Source: Actinomadura meyerae | Lineage (GTDB): Bacteria > Actinomycetota > Actinomycetes > Streptosporangiales > Streptosporangiaceae | Direction: 5' to 3' | DNA length: 64,000 nt | Assembly: GCF_900188445.1 (NCBI RefSeq) | Contig: NZ_FZOR01000039.1 | Location: 21,929-85,928 of the forward strand | Shown: piece by piece, positions 8,089 through 16,592 of the stretch | Position numbering within the stretch: the stretch's first letter is position 1 | How the letters are laid out: each line of letters begins with the position of its first letter | Notes under the pieces: model-generated | What the model was told of the DNA's origin: nothing | The model's input: only the letters and a program-made list of their open reading frames with translations | Databases searched by the model: none | Position numbers and translations under genes: made by a program

Positions 8089-10182
8089 TTACTTCGCCGG
8101 GGTTCCGCGGACCGTCAGGTCGCGGAGCCGGCCGATGTTGTCGAACGAGCCGAAGCCCACCCGGCCGGAGCCGAGGGTCGTGTCGCGCGCCGTGAACACC
8201 GGGCGGGACGAGCCGTCCACGTAGACGGCGGTCTCGCCGGTCTCCGCGCAGCGGTCCACCCGGACGCCGTGCCACGCCTCGTCCGTGATGGACGGCGGCG
8301 CGCCGTGCGACCGGTTCGCGTTCCACTGCTGGTCGATGCGCTGCCGGTCGGCGCCGTTCACCAGGAAGATCCCGTTGTGCGGGTAGATGGTGTTGTCGCT
8401 GGACAGGTGCGCGTAGTAGAAGTGCGTGTCGTCCTGGTAGCCGAAGACGACGATGACGTCCCGGTTGCTGACCGGCACCGGCGTGTCCAGCCGCACCTGC
8501 GCCTCGATCCGCGTCGAACCGAGCACCGGGCCCTTGGTGAGCACCGCGTACTCGAACGGGCGGCGCGGGCCGGGCCGCTCCTCGCCGGCCTCGGCGAGGA
8601 CGACCTCGCCACCGGTGAACTCCCACTTCGACGGTGTGACGGGCGCCCAGCTCCCGGCGTCGGCCGCGTGCTTGACCTGGACCGGGCCCGCCTTGCAGGA
8701 CGCGACGCGCTTCGTCCCGACGACCTTCCAGATCTTGCCGTTGGCCTTGGCGAGCAGGTACGGCTCGCCCGCGGCGTCCATGCCGTAGCGCAGGTCGACG
8801 CGCTCGTCACCGGCCAGCTCCCGCATCGTGACGGGCTTGCCGGTGGTGTCGTAGGCGGCCAGCTCGTAGATCTGCGCGCGGTTCTTGCCGGACGCGTCGT
8901 GCTTCATCTCCGACTCTTCGGTGTACATGAGCCGGCCGTCGACGATGTCGGTGAACAGGTACTTGCCGCGCAGCGCGGGCAGCTTCGCGCCCCGGTAGAC
9001 GTAGCCGCCGGAGATGGCGTGGCCGACGTCGCTGCTGCAGTTCCAGTCCGGCGGCGGGTCGTGGTCGTAGGCCGCGAGCGGGTACTCGTAGTCGTACTTG
9101 CCGTCGTCCGCCGGCAGCGGGTACAGGTGGCAGCGGTCGTCCTTGCGGAAGGTGAACGCGCCCTCCCGCTCGCTCCAGCCGATGTTGGCGCCGGGGTAGA
9201 GCTCGTGGATCGACTCGATCTCGTGCTCGCCGATGTGCGCGAGGAACATCCGGTGCGTGCCGCCGGTGTCCCAGCTGAACCGGTGCGGGTCGCGGAAGCC
9301 GTAGGCGTAGATCTCGCCGAGCTTGCCGGGCTGCCCGGCGAACGGGTTGTCGGCGGGGACGCCGTACTTGCCGTTCGCGCTGTTGTTCCCCGCCGGGTCG
9401 ATCCGCAGGATCTTGCCCTGCGGGACGGCGAGGTTCTGCGGGTCGCCGCCGTTGTCGCCGACGTTGCCGTTGCCGCCGTCGCCGACCGTCAGGTAGAGCT
9501 TGCCGTAGTCGGCGTCGCCGGGACGGGCGTTGGGGTTGAAGTCGATCTGCTGGAGGTTGTGGATGCGGCCGGAGAACCCGATGCGCAGGAGCTCGCGGTG
9601 CGTCCCGGAGAACGTGCCGGCCTTCGGGTCGGTCGCCGTCCACTCGTCGACGACGCCGTGGTAGCCGGTGTTCGGCTGCGGCGTGAGGTCGGGCGTCTTG
9701 GTCTTCAGCGCGTCCCCGGCCTCGACGTGCGCGGTGTAGAACTTGCCGTTCCGGCGGAAGTCGGGGTGGAACGCCACGAACCCGAAGCCCTGCCCGAGCC
9801 CGGCCTGGGAGAAGAAGTCGGGCGCGAACGTCGCGCCGACGTCCAGGTAGACGTGCGGGGTGCGGGTCTTCTTGTCCAGCAGGTACAGCTTGCCGTTCAG
9901 GTCGGGCACGTACAGCCGGCCCGACCGGTCGGGGACCTCGCCGACGTAGTTGATGCGGTTCCACCGCATCAGCCGGGGGTCGGTGGGGGTCCCGGACGGC
10001 TTCGACTGCGGGAGCTGCGCGACCTCCTGCAGGACGAGGCCGAGGCCGGAGGGGGCGGGGTCTTCGGGGATCGGATCGAGGATCGGCGCGTCGTCCCGCG
10101 CCTGCGCCGCCGGGGGTACGGCGAGCAGGGGCAGCAGGAGCGCCGCGAGTGCGAGGAGACACCAGGGGAGTCTTCGATGCAT
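8089..10182 (-). CDS. Secreted PQQ-type sugar (sorbosone/glucose) dehydrogenase with C-terminal lectin-like domain
   Basis: Starting at 10182 gives a 697-residue protein with a clear signal peptide (MHRRLPWCLLALAALLL then AAQA). Residues about 50-480 form a soluble-glucose-dehydrogenase-type six-bladed propeller with the hallmarks FHPDF, LYLTVGDGGNG, PQGKILRIDP, YAYGFRDPHRFSWD and GANIGWSEREG. The last 200 residues resemble the 3-keto-disaccharide hydrolase/LamG jelly roll (VRLDTPVPVSNRDVIVVFGYQDD, DGSSRPVFTARD). It probably oxidises sugars outside the cell with PQQ as cofactor; no PQQ synthesis genes are seen here. An in-frame extension up to 10272 would destroy the signal peptide and cover the operators, so it is rejected. 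Confidence 0.85.
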   Translation of the reverse strand: MHRRLPWCLLALAALLLPLLAVPPAAQARDDAPILDPIPEDPAPSGLGLVLQEVAQLPQSKPSGTPTDPRLMRWNRINYVGEVPDRSGRLYVPDLNGKLYLLDKKTRTPHVYLDVGATFAPDFFSQAGLGQGFGFVAFHPDFRRNGKFYTAHVEAGDALKTKTPDLTPQPNTGYHGVVDEWTATDPKAGTFSGTHRELLRIGFSGRIHNLQQIDFNPNARPGDADYGKLYLTVGDGGNGNVGDNGGDPQNLAVPQGKILRIDPAGNNSANGKYGVPADNPFAGQPGKLGEIYAYGFRDPHRFSWDTGGTHRMFLAHIGEHEIESIHELYPGANIGWSEREGAFTFRKDDRCHLYPLPADDGKYDYEYPLAAYDHDPPPDWNCSSDVGHAISGGYVYRGAKLPALRGKYLFTDIVDGRLMYTEESEMKHDASGKNRAQIYELAAYDTTGKPVTMRELAGDERVDLRYGMDAAGEPYLLAKANGKIWKVVGTKRVASCKAGPVQVKHAADAGSWAPVTPSKWEFTGGEVVLAEAGEERPGPRRPFEYAVLTKGPVLGSTRIEAQVRLDTPVPVSNRDVIVVFGYQDDTHFYYAHLSSDNTIYPHNGIFLVNGADRQRIDQQWNANRSHGAPPSITDEAWHGVRVDRCAETGETAVYVDGSSRPVFTARDTTLGSGRVGFGSFDNIGRLRDLTVRGTPAK

Positions 10183-10215
10183 TCCGGCCGTCCAAAGGGG
10201 GGTTGTACGGGGCAG

Positions 10216-10240
10216 GAAAGCGCTTTCTGGAAGCGCTTTC
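10216..10240. promoter_or_regulatory. Tandem LacI-type operators upstream of the secreted dehydrogenase
   Basis: GAAAGCGCTTTC (10216-10227) is a perfect 12-bp palindrome and is followed by GGAAGCGCTTTC (10229-10240, 11 of 12 matching). The centres are 13 bp apart. They lie 34-58 bases before the ATG of the dehydrogenase. The palindrome with a central CG is the classic LacI/GalR-family half-site arrangement. The same doublet with the same spacing occurs between the ABC permease and the LacI gene at 17488-17512. Confidence 0.75.
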
Positions 10241-10308
10241 TCGAACGTACGACCGGCCCCGCCCGGCGTCAAGGACGAATTACGGACTTGTCACATGTCC
10301 ACATCGGG

Positions 10309-11571
10309 TCACGCCTTCCGAGGCCCGCGGGGCACCCGGCGCCGCCACGCGTGCGCGAGCGTCCCGGCGGCGGAGACGAGCAGCCCGGCGGGGGCCGCCG
10401 CCGCGTACCCGGCCAGGGTGAGCGCCACGGCCACCGCGGCGCCCGGCGCCCAGATCCAGGTGGCGACGGGGCGCGCCTCCCGCCCGCGCCGCCGCCGCGC
10501 CGCCTCCGCCGCCATCGGCGGGACGAGCGCGGGCAGCGCCGCGGCCAGCACCGTCAGCCAGTCGAGCAGCATCCGGTCGACGCGCAGCGCGGCGAGCACC
10601 GCGCCCGGCACGGCGATGGCCAGCACCGCCACCGCCTGCCGCGAGCGCGGCAGCCGGAAGGCGCCCCGGCCATCGGCGGACGCCTCGGCGGGAAGGAAGC
10701 GGCGGACGGCGAGGGCCCCGGAGTGCACCGCCGCCAGCGTCGGGGCGATGACCGACGCGGCCACGAACAGGTTCGCGGCCGGCAGCCCCTCCGGCCCGGC
10801 CAGGACGGCGACGACATCGGTGGAGCCGCTCGCCGCCGCCACCCCCGCGCCCACGACCGAGGCCGCGAGCGCCGGGACGACCAGCAGCGCGACGCACGCC
10901 GCGAGGTCGCCGCGCCCGCGCAGGCCCACCGTGAAGTCGGGGGCCCGCACCGCGAACACCGACACGTACCCGATGTATCCGGCGAGGTCGGCGGCGAGGA
11001 CGCCCGGCGGCCCGTCCCGCGCGAGCGACACCGGGGACGCCGGCGGCGCCAGCTTCACCGCGACGATGGCGATCAGCGCGATCGCGGTCAGCGTGGTCAC
11101 GACCGCGATCGCGTTCCACCGCCCGCCGCCCGCGATCAGCACCGCGACCAGCGGGACCGCCAGCGCCGTGACGCCCACCGCGTCCGGGACGCCGCCGAGC
11201 GCCGCGGCCGCCGCGCCGCCCAGGCCGAGGTTGAACCCGAACCAGCCGACCATCGCGACCGCGAGCAGCGCGGTGAACGCGCGCTCGGCGACCGGCGGCA
11301 GGTAGCGCGGCGCCAGCTCGGCCATGCCCGCGCCCTCCCCGGCGGGCGGGCGCAGGCCGAGCCGCCCCTGCGCGAGCAGCAGCACCGTCATGACGGTGCC
11401 GCCGGCCACCAGGACCAGCAGCGGCAGCGCGCCGCCGTGCCGCCCGCCGACCTGCGCGCCGAGGACGAGCGCGCCCGGCGCCGTGCCGATCCCGAGCCAG
11501 GCGCCGGACGCCGCCCGCCACGTCCGTCCCCCGTCCCCGGACGTGTGCGGGCGGGCCGGAGCGGACGTCAC
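10309..11571 (-). CDS. NCS1/cytosine-permease-like membrane transporter
   Basis: The GTG start at 11571 overlaps the stop of the isomerase gene in a GTGA arrangement, giving a 420-residue protein with about 12 hydrophobic segments. The N-terminal half, with WLGIGTAPGALVLG and VAMVGWFGFNLGLGG, resembles purine/cytosine and hydroxymethylpyrimidine permeases of the NCS1 (CodB/CytX) type. It is the last gene of the minus-strand operon headed by the ABC permease. Its position beside a THI5/NMT1-type importer makes a heterocyclic or sugar-derived substrate plausible, but the substrate cannot be read from the sequence. Confidence 0.7.
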   Translation of the reverse strand: MTSAPARPHTSGDGGRTWRAASGAWLGIGTAPGALVLGAQVGGRHGGALPLLVLVAGGTVMTVLLLAQGRLGLRPPAGEGAGMAELAPRYLPPVAERAFTALLAVAMVGWFGFNLGLGGAAAAALGGVPDAVGVTALAVPLVAVLIAGGGRWNAIAVVTTLTAIALIAIVAVKLAPPASPVSLARDGPPGVLAADLAGYIGYVSVFAVRAPDFTVGLRGRGDLAACVALLVVPALAASVVGAGVAAASGSTDVVAVLAGPEGLPAANLFVAASVIAPTLAAVHSGALAVRRFLPAEASADGRGAFRLPRSRQAVAVLAIAVPGAVLAALRVDRMLLDWLTVLAAALPALVPPMAAEAARRRRGREARPVATWIWAPGAAVAVALTLAGYAAAAPAGLLVSAAGTLAHAWRRRVPRGPRKA

Positions 11572-12407
11572 GCGACGTGCTCCTCGTAGCGCGCCAGCGT
11601 GAGGGTGAGCGCCTCCGCGCCGGGCATGGCCCACAGCGCGTCGTTGAAGATCTCGACCTCGACCGGCCCGGTGTAGCCGGTCGCGTCCACGGCCTCGCGG
11701 AAGCGCCGCAGCTCCACGCACCCGTCGCCGAGCATGCCGCGCCCGGTGAGGACGCCCTCGGGCAGCGGCGTCACCCAGTCGGCGACCTGGAACAGCGAGA
11801 TCCGGCCCTCGGCGCCCGCGCGCGCGATGCCCGTCCAGGCGTCCGGGTCCCACCACAGGTGGTAGGTGTCGACCATGACGCCGACCTGGGCGGCCGGGAA
11901 CGGCGCGGCCAGGTCGAGCGCCTGCGCGAGGGTGGAGACCACGCAGCGGTCGGAGCAGTACATCGGGTGCAGCGGCTCGATCGCGAGTTGCACGCCGTGC
12001 TCGCCCGCGTAGGGCGCCAGCTCTGCGAGGAGGTCGGCGACGCGTGCGCGCGCGCCGTCCAGGTCACGGGAGCCGTCCGGCAGGCCGCCGCTCACCAGGC
12101 ACAGGGACGGTGCGCCCAGTTCGGCGGCCTCCTCGATGGCGCGCCGGTTGTTCTCCAGTGCGTCCGGCTCCTGGAAGAAGCCGCCTCTGCACAGGGAGGT
12201 CACCGTGAGCCCGTGGTCGCGCATCAGCTTGCCGGTGCGCGCCAAGCCGTACTCCGCGACGGGCTCGCGCCACAGGCCGACACCCGTCACACCGGCCGCG
12301 ACGCAGCCTTCCGCCAGGTCGGGCAGCGGCCAGTGCCGGGTCGTCCACTGGTTGAGACTGAACCTCGTCACGCGGCTCGTGCTCGTCATACGGCTCGTGC
12401 TCGTCAT
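11568..12407 (-). CDS. Sugar phosphate isomerase/epimerase-type TIM barrel
   Basis: The 279-residue protein belongs to the AP-endonuclease-2/xylose-isomerase-like TIM barrel family: TRFSLNQWTTRH at the start, VTSLCRGGFFQ, LAIEPLHPMY, QVGVMVDTYHLWWDPD and a terminal GPVEVEIFN block carry the usual metal-binding His, Glu and Asp residues. It overlaps its upstream neighbour by ATGA and its downstream neighbour by GTGA. The N-terminus MTSTSRMTSTSR arises from an 18-bp direct repeat that duplicates the start codon (12407 or 12389). Likely isomerises or epimerises a sugar or polyol intermediate in the LacI-controlled pathway. Confidence 0.85.
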   Translation of the reverse strand: MTSTSRMTSTSRVTRFSLNQWTTRHWPLPDLAEGCVAAGVTGVGLWREPVAEYGLARTGKLMRDHGLTVTSLCRGGFFQEPDALENNRRAIEEAAELGAPSLCLVSGGLPDGSRDLDGARARVADLLAELAPYAGEHGVQLAIEPLHPMYCSDRCVVSTLAQALDLAAPFPAAQVGVMVDTYHLWWDPDAWTGIARAGAEGRISLFQVADWVTPLPEGVLTGRGMLGDGCVELRRFREAVDATGYTGPVEVEIFNDALWAMPGAEALTLTLARYEEHVA

Positions 12408-13528
12408 ACGGCTCCTTGGACGGTCAGCCAGGCCCGCATCCGGTGCGCCGCCAGGCCGGGGTCGGGGAAGAGCCCGGCGGCGTCGGCGAGCTGGAACAGG
12501 CGGACCATGTGCGGCACCGGACGCGCGGACTCCAGCCCGCCGACCATGCGGAAGTGCCGCTGGTGGCCGGTCAGCCAGGCCAGGAACACCACACCGGTCT
12601 TGTAGTAGTAGGTGGGCGTCTCGAACAGGTGGCGCGACAGCGGGACGGTCGGGGCGAAGATCTCCTCGTAGGAGGCCAGGTCACCGCCGTCCAGGGCCCG
12701 CAGGGCAGCGGCGGCGGCGGGCGCGATCGGGTCGAAGATGCCGAGCAGCGCGTCGCTGTGCCCCTCGGCGTCGCCCCTGATCAGCTCCGGGTAGTTGAAG
12801 TCGTCGCCCGTGTAGAGCCGCACCCCGGGCGGCAGCCGCCGCCGGAACGCGATCTCCCGGCCGGCGTCCAGCAGCGAGATCTTCACCCCGTCGATCCGGG
12901 ACGCGTGCTCGCCGATGAGGGCGAGCAGCGCGTCGGCCGCCGCGTCGAGGTCGGGGGAGCCCCAGTAGCCGTCCAGTGCGGGGTCGAACATCGGCCCCAG
13001 CCAGTGCAGCACGACCGGCCGCTCCACCTGCGCGAGCAGCCGCCCGTAGACGTCGGCGTAGTCCTCCGGGCCGCGCGCGGCGGCGGCCAGGTGGCGGCTC
13101 GCCATCAGCACCGCGACGGCCCCGGCCGACTCGATCACCGCGAGCTGCTCGGTGTAGGCCGCGACGATCTCCTCCAGCGTCGCGGGGCCGGGCGGCAGCT
13201 GGTCGGTGCCCGCGCCGCAGACGATCCGGCCGCCGACTGAAAGCGCTTCCCGACTGCTCCGCACGATGAGCTCGCGGGTCGCCGCCCAGTCCAGCCCCAT
13301 GCCGCGCTGCGCGGTGTCCATCGCCTCCGCGACGCCGAGCCCGTACGACCACAGGTGCCGCCGGAACGCCAGCGTCGTGTCCCAGTCGAGCGAGTCGCCG
13401 GACGGGTCGGGCACCACGTGCGCGGCGGCGTACGCGACCCGCGCCGTGCTCGGCCCCGGAGGCGGCTCGTAGGTGCGCGGCTCGCCCATCGTGTAGGGCG
13501 CGAGCGAGCCCGGCAGGTCGATCTTCAC
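12404..13528 (-). CDS. DUF993 family dihydrodipicolinate-synthase-like protein
   Basis: From the GTG at 13528, which overlaps the oxidoreductase stop (GTGA), the product is 374 residues. It matches the DUF993 family, a distant class I aldolase-type TIM barrel: YEPPPGPSTARVAYAAAHVV, DWDTTLAFRRHLWSYGLGVAEAMDTAQRG and the central VKISLLDAGREIAFRRRLP contain its conserved blocks, with the Lys of VKIS a candidate Schiff-base residue. These genes are typically paired with the same oxidoreductase and isomerase families as here. Reaction unknown; a retro-aldol or dehydratase step is an inference. An operator-like 12-mer sits inside the gene at 13239-13250. Confidence 0.85.
   Translation of the reverse strand: MKIDLPGSLAPYTMGEPRTYEPPPGPSTARVAYAAAHVVPDPSGDSLDWDTTLAFRRHLWSYGLGVAEAMDTAQRGMGLDWAATRELIVRSSREALSVGGRIVCGAGTDQLPPGPATLEEIVAAYTEQLAVIESAGAVAVLMASRHLAAAARGPEDYADVYGRLLAQVERPVVLHWLGPMFDPALDGYWGSPDLDAAADALLALIGEHASRIDGVKISLLDAGREIAFRRRLPPGVRLYTGDDFNYPELIRGDAEGHSDALLGIFDPIAPAAAAALRALDGGDLASYEEIFAPTVPLSRHLFETPTYYYKTGVVFLAWLTGHQRHFRMVGGLESARPVPHMVRLFQLADAAGLFPDPGLAAHRMRAWLTVQGAV
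13239..13250. promoter_or_regulatory. Intragenic LacI-type operator in the DUF993 gene
   Basis: GAAAGCGCTTCC matches the LacI-type palindrome at 11 of 12 bases. On the coding strand it is read as GAA GCG CTT TCA (Glu-Ala-Leu-Ser); CTT and TCA are rare codons in this G/C-third-position genome, as is the AGT just before them. That suggests the DNA word itself is kept, perhaps for looping to the upstream doublet or as a roadblock. Confidence 0.5.
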
Positions 13529-14670
13529 AGCTCCGGAACCTCCAGGCGGCGGCCCTCCCGCCAGGACCGCAGCCCCAGCTCGGCGAGCTGCACCCCGCGC
13601 GCCCCCGCGTAGAAGTCCCACGGGAACGGGCCGTCGCCCGCGACGTGCCGCAGGAACATCTCCCACTGGGTCTTGAACCCGTTGTCGAACTCGGCGTTGT
13701 CCGGGATCTCCTGCCACTGCGAGCGGAAGTCCTCGGTGGCGGGCAGGTCGGGGTTCCACACCGGCTTCGGCGTCATCGACCGGTGCTGGACGCGGCACCG
13801 CCGCAGCCCGGCGACCGCCGACCCCTCCGTCCCGTCCACCTGGAACTCCACCAGCTCGTCGCGGAACACGCGGGTCGTCCAGGACGAGTTGACCTGCGCG
13901 ACGATCCCGCCGTCCAGCTCGAAGATGCCGTAGGCGGCGTCGTCGGCGGTCGCCTGGTAGGGCTTGCCGTCCTCGTCCACCCGCTCGGGGATGTGCGTCG
14001 CCCCGAGCGCCTGCACGGACCGGACCGGCGCGACCACCCCGTCCAGCACGTACCGCCAGTGGCAGAACATGTCGAGGATGATCCCACCGCCGTCCTCGGC
14101 CCGGTAGTTCCAGCTCGGCCGCTGCGCCTCCTGCCAGTCGCCCTCGAACACCCAGTAGCCGAACTCGCCGCGCACCGACAGGATGCGGCCGAAGAAGCCG
14201 CCGTCCACCAGCCGCTTCAGCTTGAGCAGGCCCGGCAGGAACAGCTTGTCCTGGACGACGCCGTGCTTCACGCCCGCCTCGTCCGCGAGCCGGGCCAGCG
14301 CGAGCGCGCCCTCCAGGTCCTCGGCGAGCGGCTTCTCGGTGTAGACGTGCTTGCCCGCCGCGACGGCCGCCCGGATCGCGTCGACCCGCGCGCCGGTGAC
14401 CTGCGCGTCGAAGTAGACGTCGATGCCCGGGCGCGCCAGCGCCTCGGCCAGGTCCGTCGTCCACGCGGTCAGCCCGTGCCGCTCCGCGAGGTCGCGCAGC
14501 TTGGCCTCGCTGCGCCCGACGAGCACCGGCTCGGGCCACAGCACGGTGCCGTCGCCCGTGCGCACCCCGCCCTGCTCGCGGATCGCGAGGATCGAGCGGA
14601 GGAGGTGCTGGCGGTACCCCATCCGGCCGGTGACGCCGTTCATGACGATCCCGATGGACCTGCGTTCCAT
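13525..14670 (-). CDS. Gfo/Idh/MocA-family oxidoreductase
   Basis: This 381-residue NAD(P)-dependent dehydrogenase has a Gly-rich dinucleotide-binding start (GIVMNGVTGRMG, residues 7-18) and the family motif EKP at 112-114, followed by a C-terminal alpha/beta domain with DMFCHWRYVLDG, typical of the subgroup that acts on sugars and cyclitols. The ATG at 14670 has an AAGGAACGGG upstream. It is third-from-first gene of the enzyme part of the operon, 29 bases after the ABC ATPase, and overlaps the DUF993 gene. It probably oxidises the imported substrate before the aldolase-like step. Confidence 0.9.
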   Translation of the reverse strand: MERRSIGIVMNGVTGRMGYRQHLLRSILAIREQGGVRTGDGTVLWPEPVLVGRSEAKLRDLAERHGLTAWTTDLAEALARPGIDVYFDAQVTGARVDAIRAAVAAGKHVYTEKPLAEDLEGALALARLADEAGVKHGVVQDKLFLPGLLKLKRLVDGGFFGRILSVRGEFGYWVFEGDWQEAQRPSWNYRAEDGGGIILDMFCHWRYVLDGVVAPVRSVQALGATHIPERVDEDGKPYQATADDAAYGIFELDGGIVAQVNSSWTTRVFRDELVEFQVDGTEGSAVAGLRRCRVQHRSMTPKPVWNPDLPATEDFRSQWQEIPDNAEFDNGFKTQWEMFLRHVAGDGPFPWDFYAGARGVQLAELGLRSWREGRRLEVPEL

Positions 14671-14699
14671 CCCGTTCCTTCCCAACCTGTGGTCGTGTG

Positions 14700-15530
14700 T
14701 CAATCGGCCGCGGCACCCGCGCCGAGCAGACCTCGGACGCGGCCCGTGACGCGGGCGAACTCGGGGCGTGCCATGGTCGCGGCGTAGTCGCGCTCGGCGG
14801 GCAGGCCGACGTCGATGACCTCCTCGATCGTGCCGGGGCGGTCGCTCATCACCACGACCCGGTCGGCCAGGTACGCGGCCTCCGCGATCGAGTGCGTGAC
14901 CAGCAGGATCGTCGTGCCCGTCTCCCGCCAGATCCGGTTCATCTCGACGTTGAGCTGCTCGCGGGTGAGCGCGTCGAGGGCGCCGAACGGCTCGTCCATC
15001 AGCAGGACGGGCGGCTCGTGCAGCAGCGCCCGGCACAGCGCGACCCGCTGCTGCATGCCGCCGGACAGCTCGTGCGGCAGCGCGTCCTCGAACCCGGTCA
15101 GGCCGGTCATCTCGATCAGCTCGGCGGTGCGCCGGCGGGCCTGCTCGGCCGGCATCTTGCGCATCTCCGCCTGGAGCAGGATGTTCTTGCGGGCGCTGCG
15201 CCACTCCAGCAGCGCGGCGCGCTGGAACACGTAGCCGATGTCGTGGCGCGGCCCGGTGACCTTGTCGCCGCGCAGCAGAACGTTCCCGGACGACGGCTTC
15301 AGCAGGCCCGCGACCAGCTTCAGCATGGTGGACTTGCCGCAGCCGGACGGCCCGACGATGGCGACGAACTCGCCCATCGCGACGTCCAGCGACACCTCGC
15401 GCAGGGCGGTGACCTCGCGCTTGCGGGTGCGGAACCGGACCGCGACCCCGTCGAGGCTGACGGCGGTCTCCCGCCCGGTCTCCGCTCGCGCCGCCGATTT
15501 GCTCATGGTCTTCATCGCTCGTCCCGTCAT
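14700..15530 (-). CDS. ABC transporter ATP-binding protein (SsuB/TauB/ThiZ type)
   Basis: The 276-residue ATPase has Walker A GPSGCGKST (60-68), a Q-loop in YVFQRAALLEW, signature LSGGMQQR (155-162), Walker B VLLMDEP (175-181) and the switch His in LVTHSIAEA. The ATG at 15530 overlaps the stop of the substrate-binding protein in an ATGA. Together with the neighbouring permease and lipoprotein it forms a nitrate/sulfonate/hydroxymethylpyrimidine-type importer. About 21 N-terminal residues before the ABC core are low-complexity. Confidence 0.93.
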   Translation of the reverse strand: MTGRAMKTMSKSAARAETGRETAVSLDGVAVRFRTRKREVTALREVSLDVAMGEFVAIVGPSGCGKSTMLKLVAGLLKPSSGNVLLRGDKVTGPRHDIGYVFQRAALLEWRSARKNILLQAEMRKMPAEQARRRTAELIEMTGLTGFEDALPHELSGGMQQRVALCRALLHEPPVLLMDEPFGALDALTREQLNVEMNRIWRETGTTILLVTHSIAEAAYLADRVVVMSDRPGTIEEVIDVGLPAERDYAATMARPEFARVTGRVRGLLGAGAAAD

Positions 15531-16549
15531 GCCTGCGGCGCCGCCGACGCCTGCCAGTACTCGGCCGGCGCCTGCGCCTTCTCGATGACCCCGGCCTCGT
15601 GGAAGGTGGCGATCGTCGTCTTCCAGTCCTCCTCGGCGTTCACGCCGGGAGCCTTGCCCTGCGTCGCGGGGGTGTGCAGCAGGGTCAGCGTGGTCTTGAA
15701 CTGCTCGGTGATGACCTTCTCCGGCGGGAGCTGTTCGGACGCGCCGGCCATGCTCGCGACGGCGCCCGCCTGGTCGCCCTCGGCCGCCGTCCACGACTCG
15801 CTCGTGGCCGCGACCATCTTCTTGACGAGGTCGGCGTCGCTCTTCAGCTTCCGCTCGCCGACGATCAGGCCGTTGGAGAAGAAGTTCAGCCCGAAGTCGG
15901 CGTACCGCAGGTACGACACGTCATTGCCGGACTTGTCGGCCATCGTGGGGCCCTGGTCGTTGGCGAAGCCCATCAGCCCGGCCGTCTTGCCGGACAGCAC
16001 CGCGGCCATCTTCCCGGCCGGGTCGGTGTTCTGGACGGGCACCTCCTTCGGGTCGATGCCGTTCTTCTGCAGGAACACCGGGAAGGTGCGGGCGAGCGCG
16101 TCCCCGGCCGTCCCGGCGATCTTCTTGCCCTTCAGGTCGGCGGGCTGCTTGATCCCCGACGCGGTGAACGACTGCACCGACGCGGGCGTGGTCTGCAGGA
16201 ACACCCCGATGCTCTTGACCGGCATGCCCTTGTCGACGGCGGCGAGCAGCGCGGGCGTGTCGGCCCAGCCGAAGTCGGTCTGCCCGGCGGCGGCCGCCTG
16301 GACGGTCTTCTGCGAGCCCTGCCCGGCCTTGATCTCCAGGTCGATGCCGTGCTTCTCGTAGATGCCCTTCTTCTTGCCGTAGTAGAACGGCGCGTGCTCG
16401 CCGTAGGGGTACCAGTTCAGGGTCAGCGTGACCTTGGTCAGCTTCTTGCCCGAGGCGCTGGTGGTCTCCCCGGAGTCCCCGCCGCAGGCGGTCCCGGCGA
16501 ACGCCACGACCGGGGCGAGGACGGCGATGGCGAGAGTGCGGAGTTTCAT
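15527..16549 (-). CDS. ABC transporter substrate-binding lipoprotein (NMT1/THI5-like)
   Basis: The 340-residue protein starts with a lipoprotein signal (MKLRTLAIAVLAPVVAFAGTAC, lipid-anchored Cys22; partial motif GTAC). The mature part is an NMT1/THI5-type periplasmic-binding fold: VTLTLNWYPYGEHAPFYYGKKKGIY near the start, QTDFGWADTPALLAA, and DLKGKKIAGTAGDA. The WYPYGEHAPFYYG block is that of HMP-precursor/taurine binding proteins. The ligand is not known; the adjacent sugar-type enzymes argue that it need not be a thiamine precursor. Confidence 0.9.
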   Translation of the reverse strand: MKLRTLAIAVLAPVVAFAGTACGGDSGETTSASGKKLTKVTLTLNWYPYGEHAPFYYGKKKGIYEKHGIDLEIKAGQGSQKTVQAAAAGQTDFGWADTPALLAAVDKGMPVKSIGVFLQTTPASVQSFTASGIKQPADLKGKKIAGTAGDALARTFPVFLQKNGIDPKEVPVQNTDPAGKMAAVLSGKTAGLMGFANDQGPTMADKSGNDVSYLRYADFGLNFFSNGLIVGERKLKSDADLVKKMVAATSESWTAAEGDQAGAVASMAGASEQLPPEKVITEQFKTTLTLLHTPATQGKAPGVNAEEDWKTTIATFHEAGVIEKAQAPAEYWQASAAPQA

Positions 16550-16592
16550 GTCGGACGGCCCTCCGTTGTGGGGTGGAGTTGCGGCGGGGGGG

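Noticed and set aside
8089..10272. PqqA-like role for the 41-residue peptide near a PQQ-type dehydrogenase
   Set aside because: The peptide lacks the Glu-x3-Tyr motif, no PqqB-E genes are present, and it lies 8.5 kb away.
7939..11589. 1216-codon plus-strand open frame opposite the secreted proteins
   Set aside because: It is antisense to two genes with signal peptides and domain motifs; high GC leaves antisense frames open by chance.
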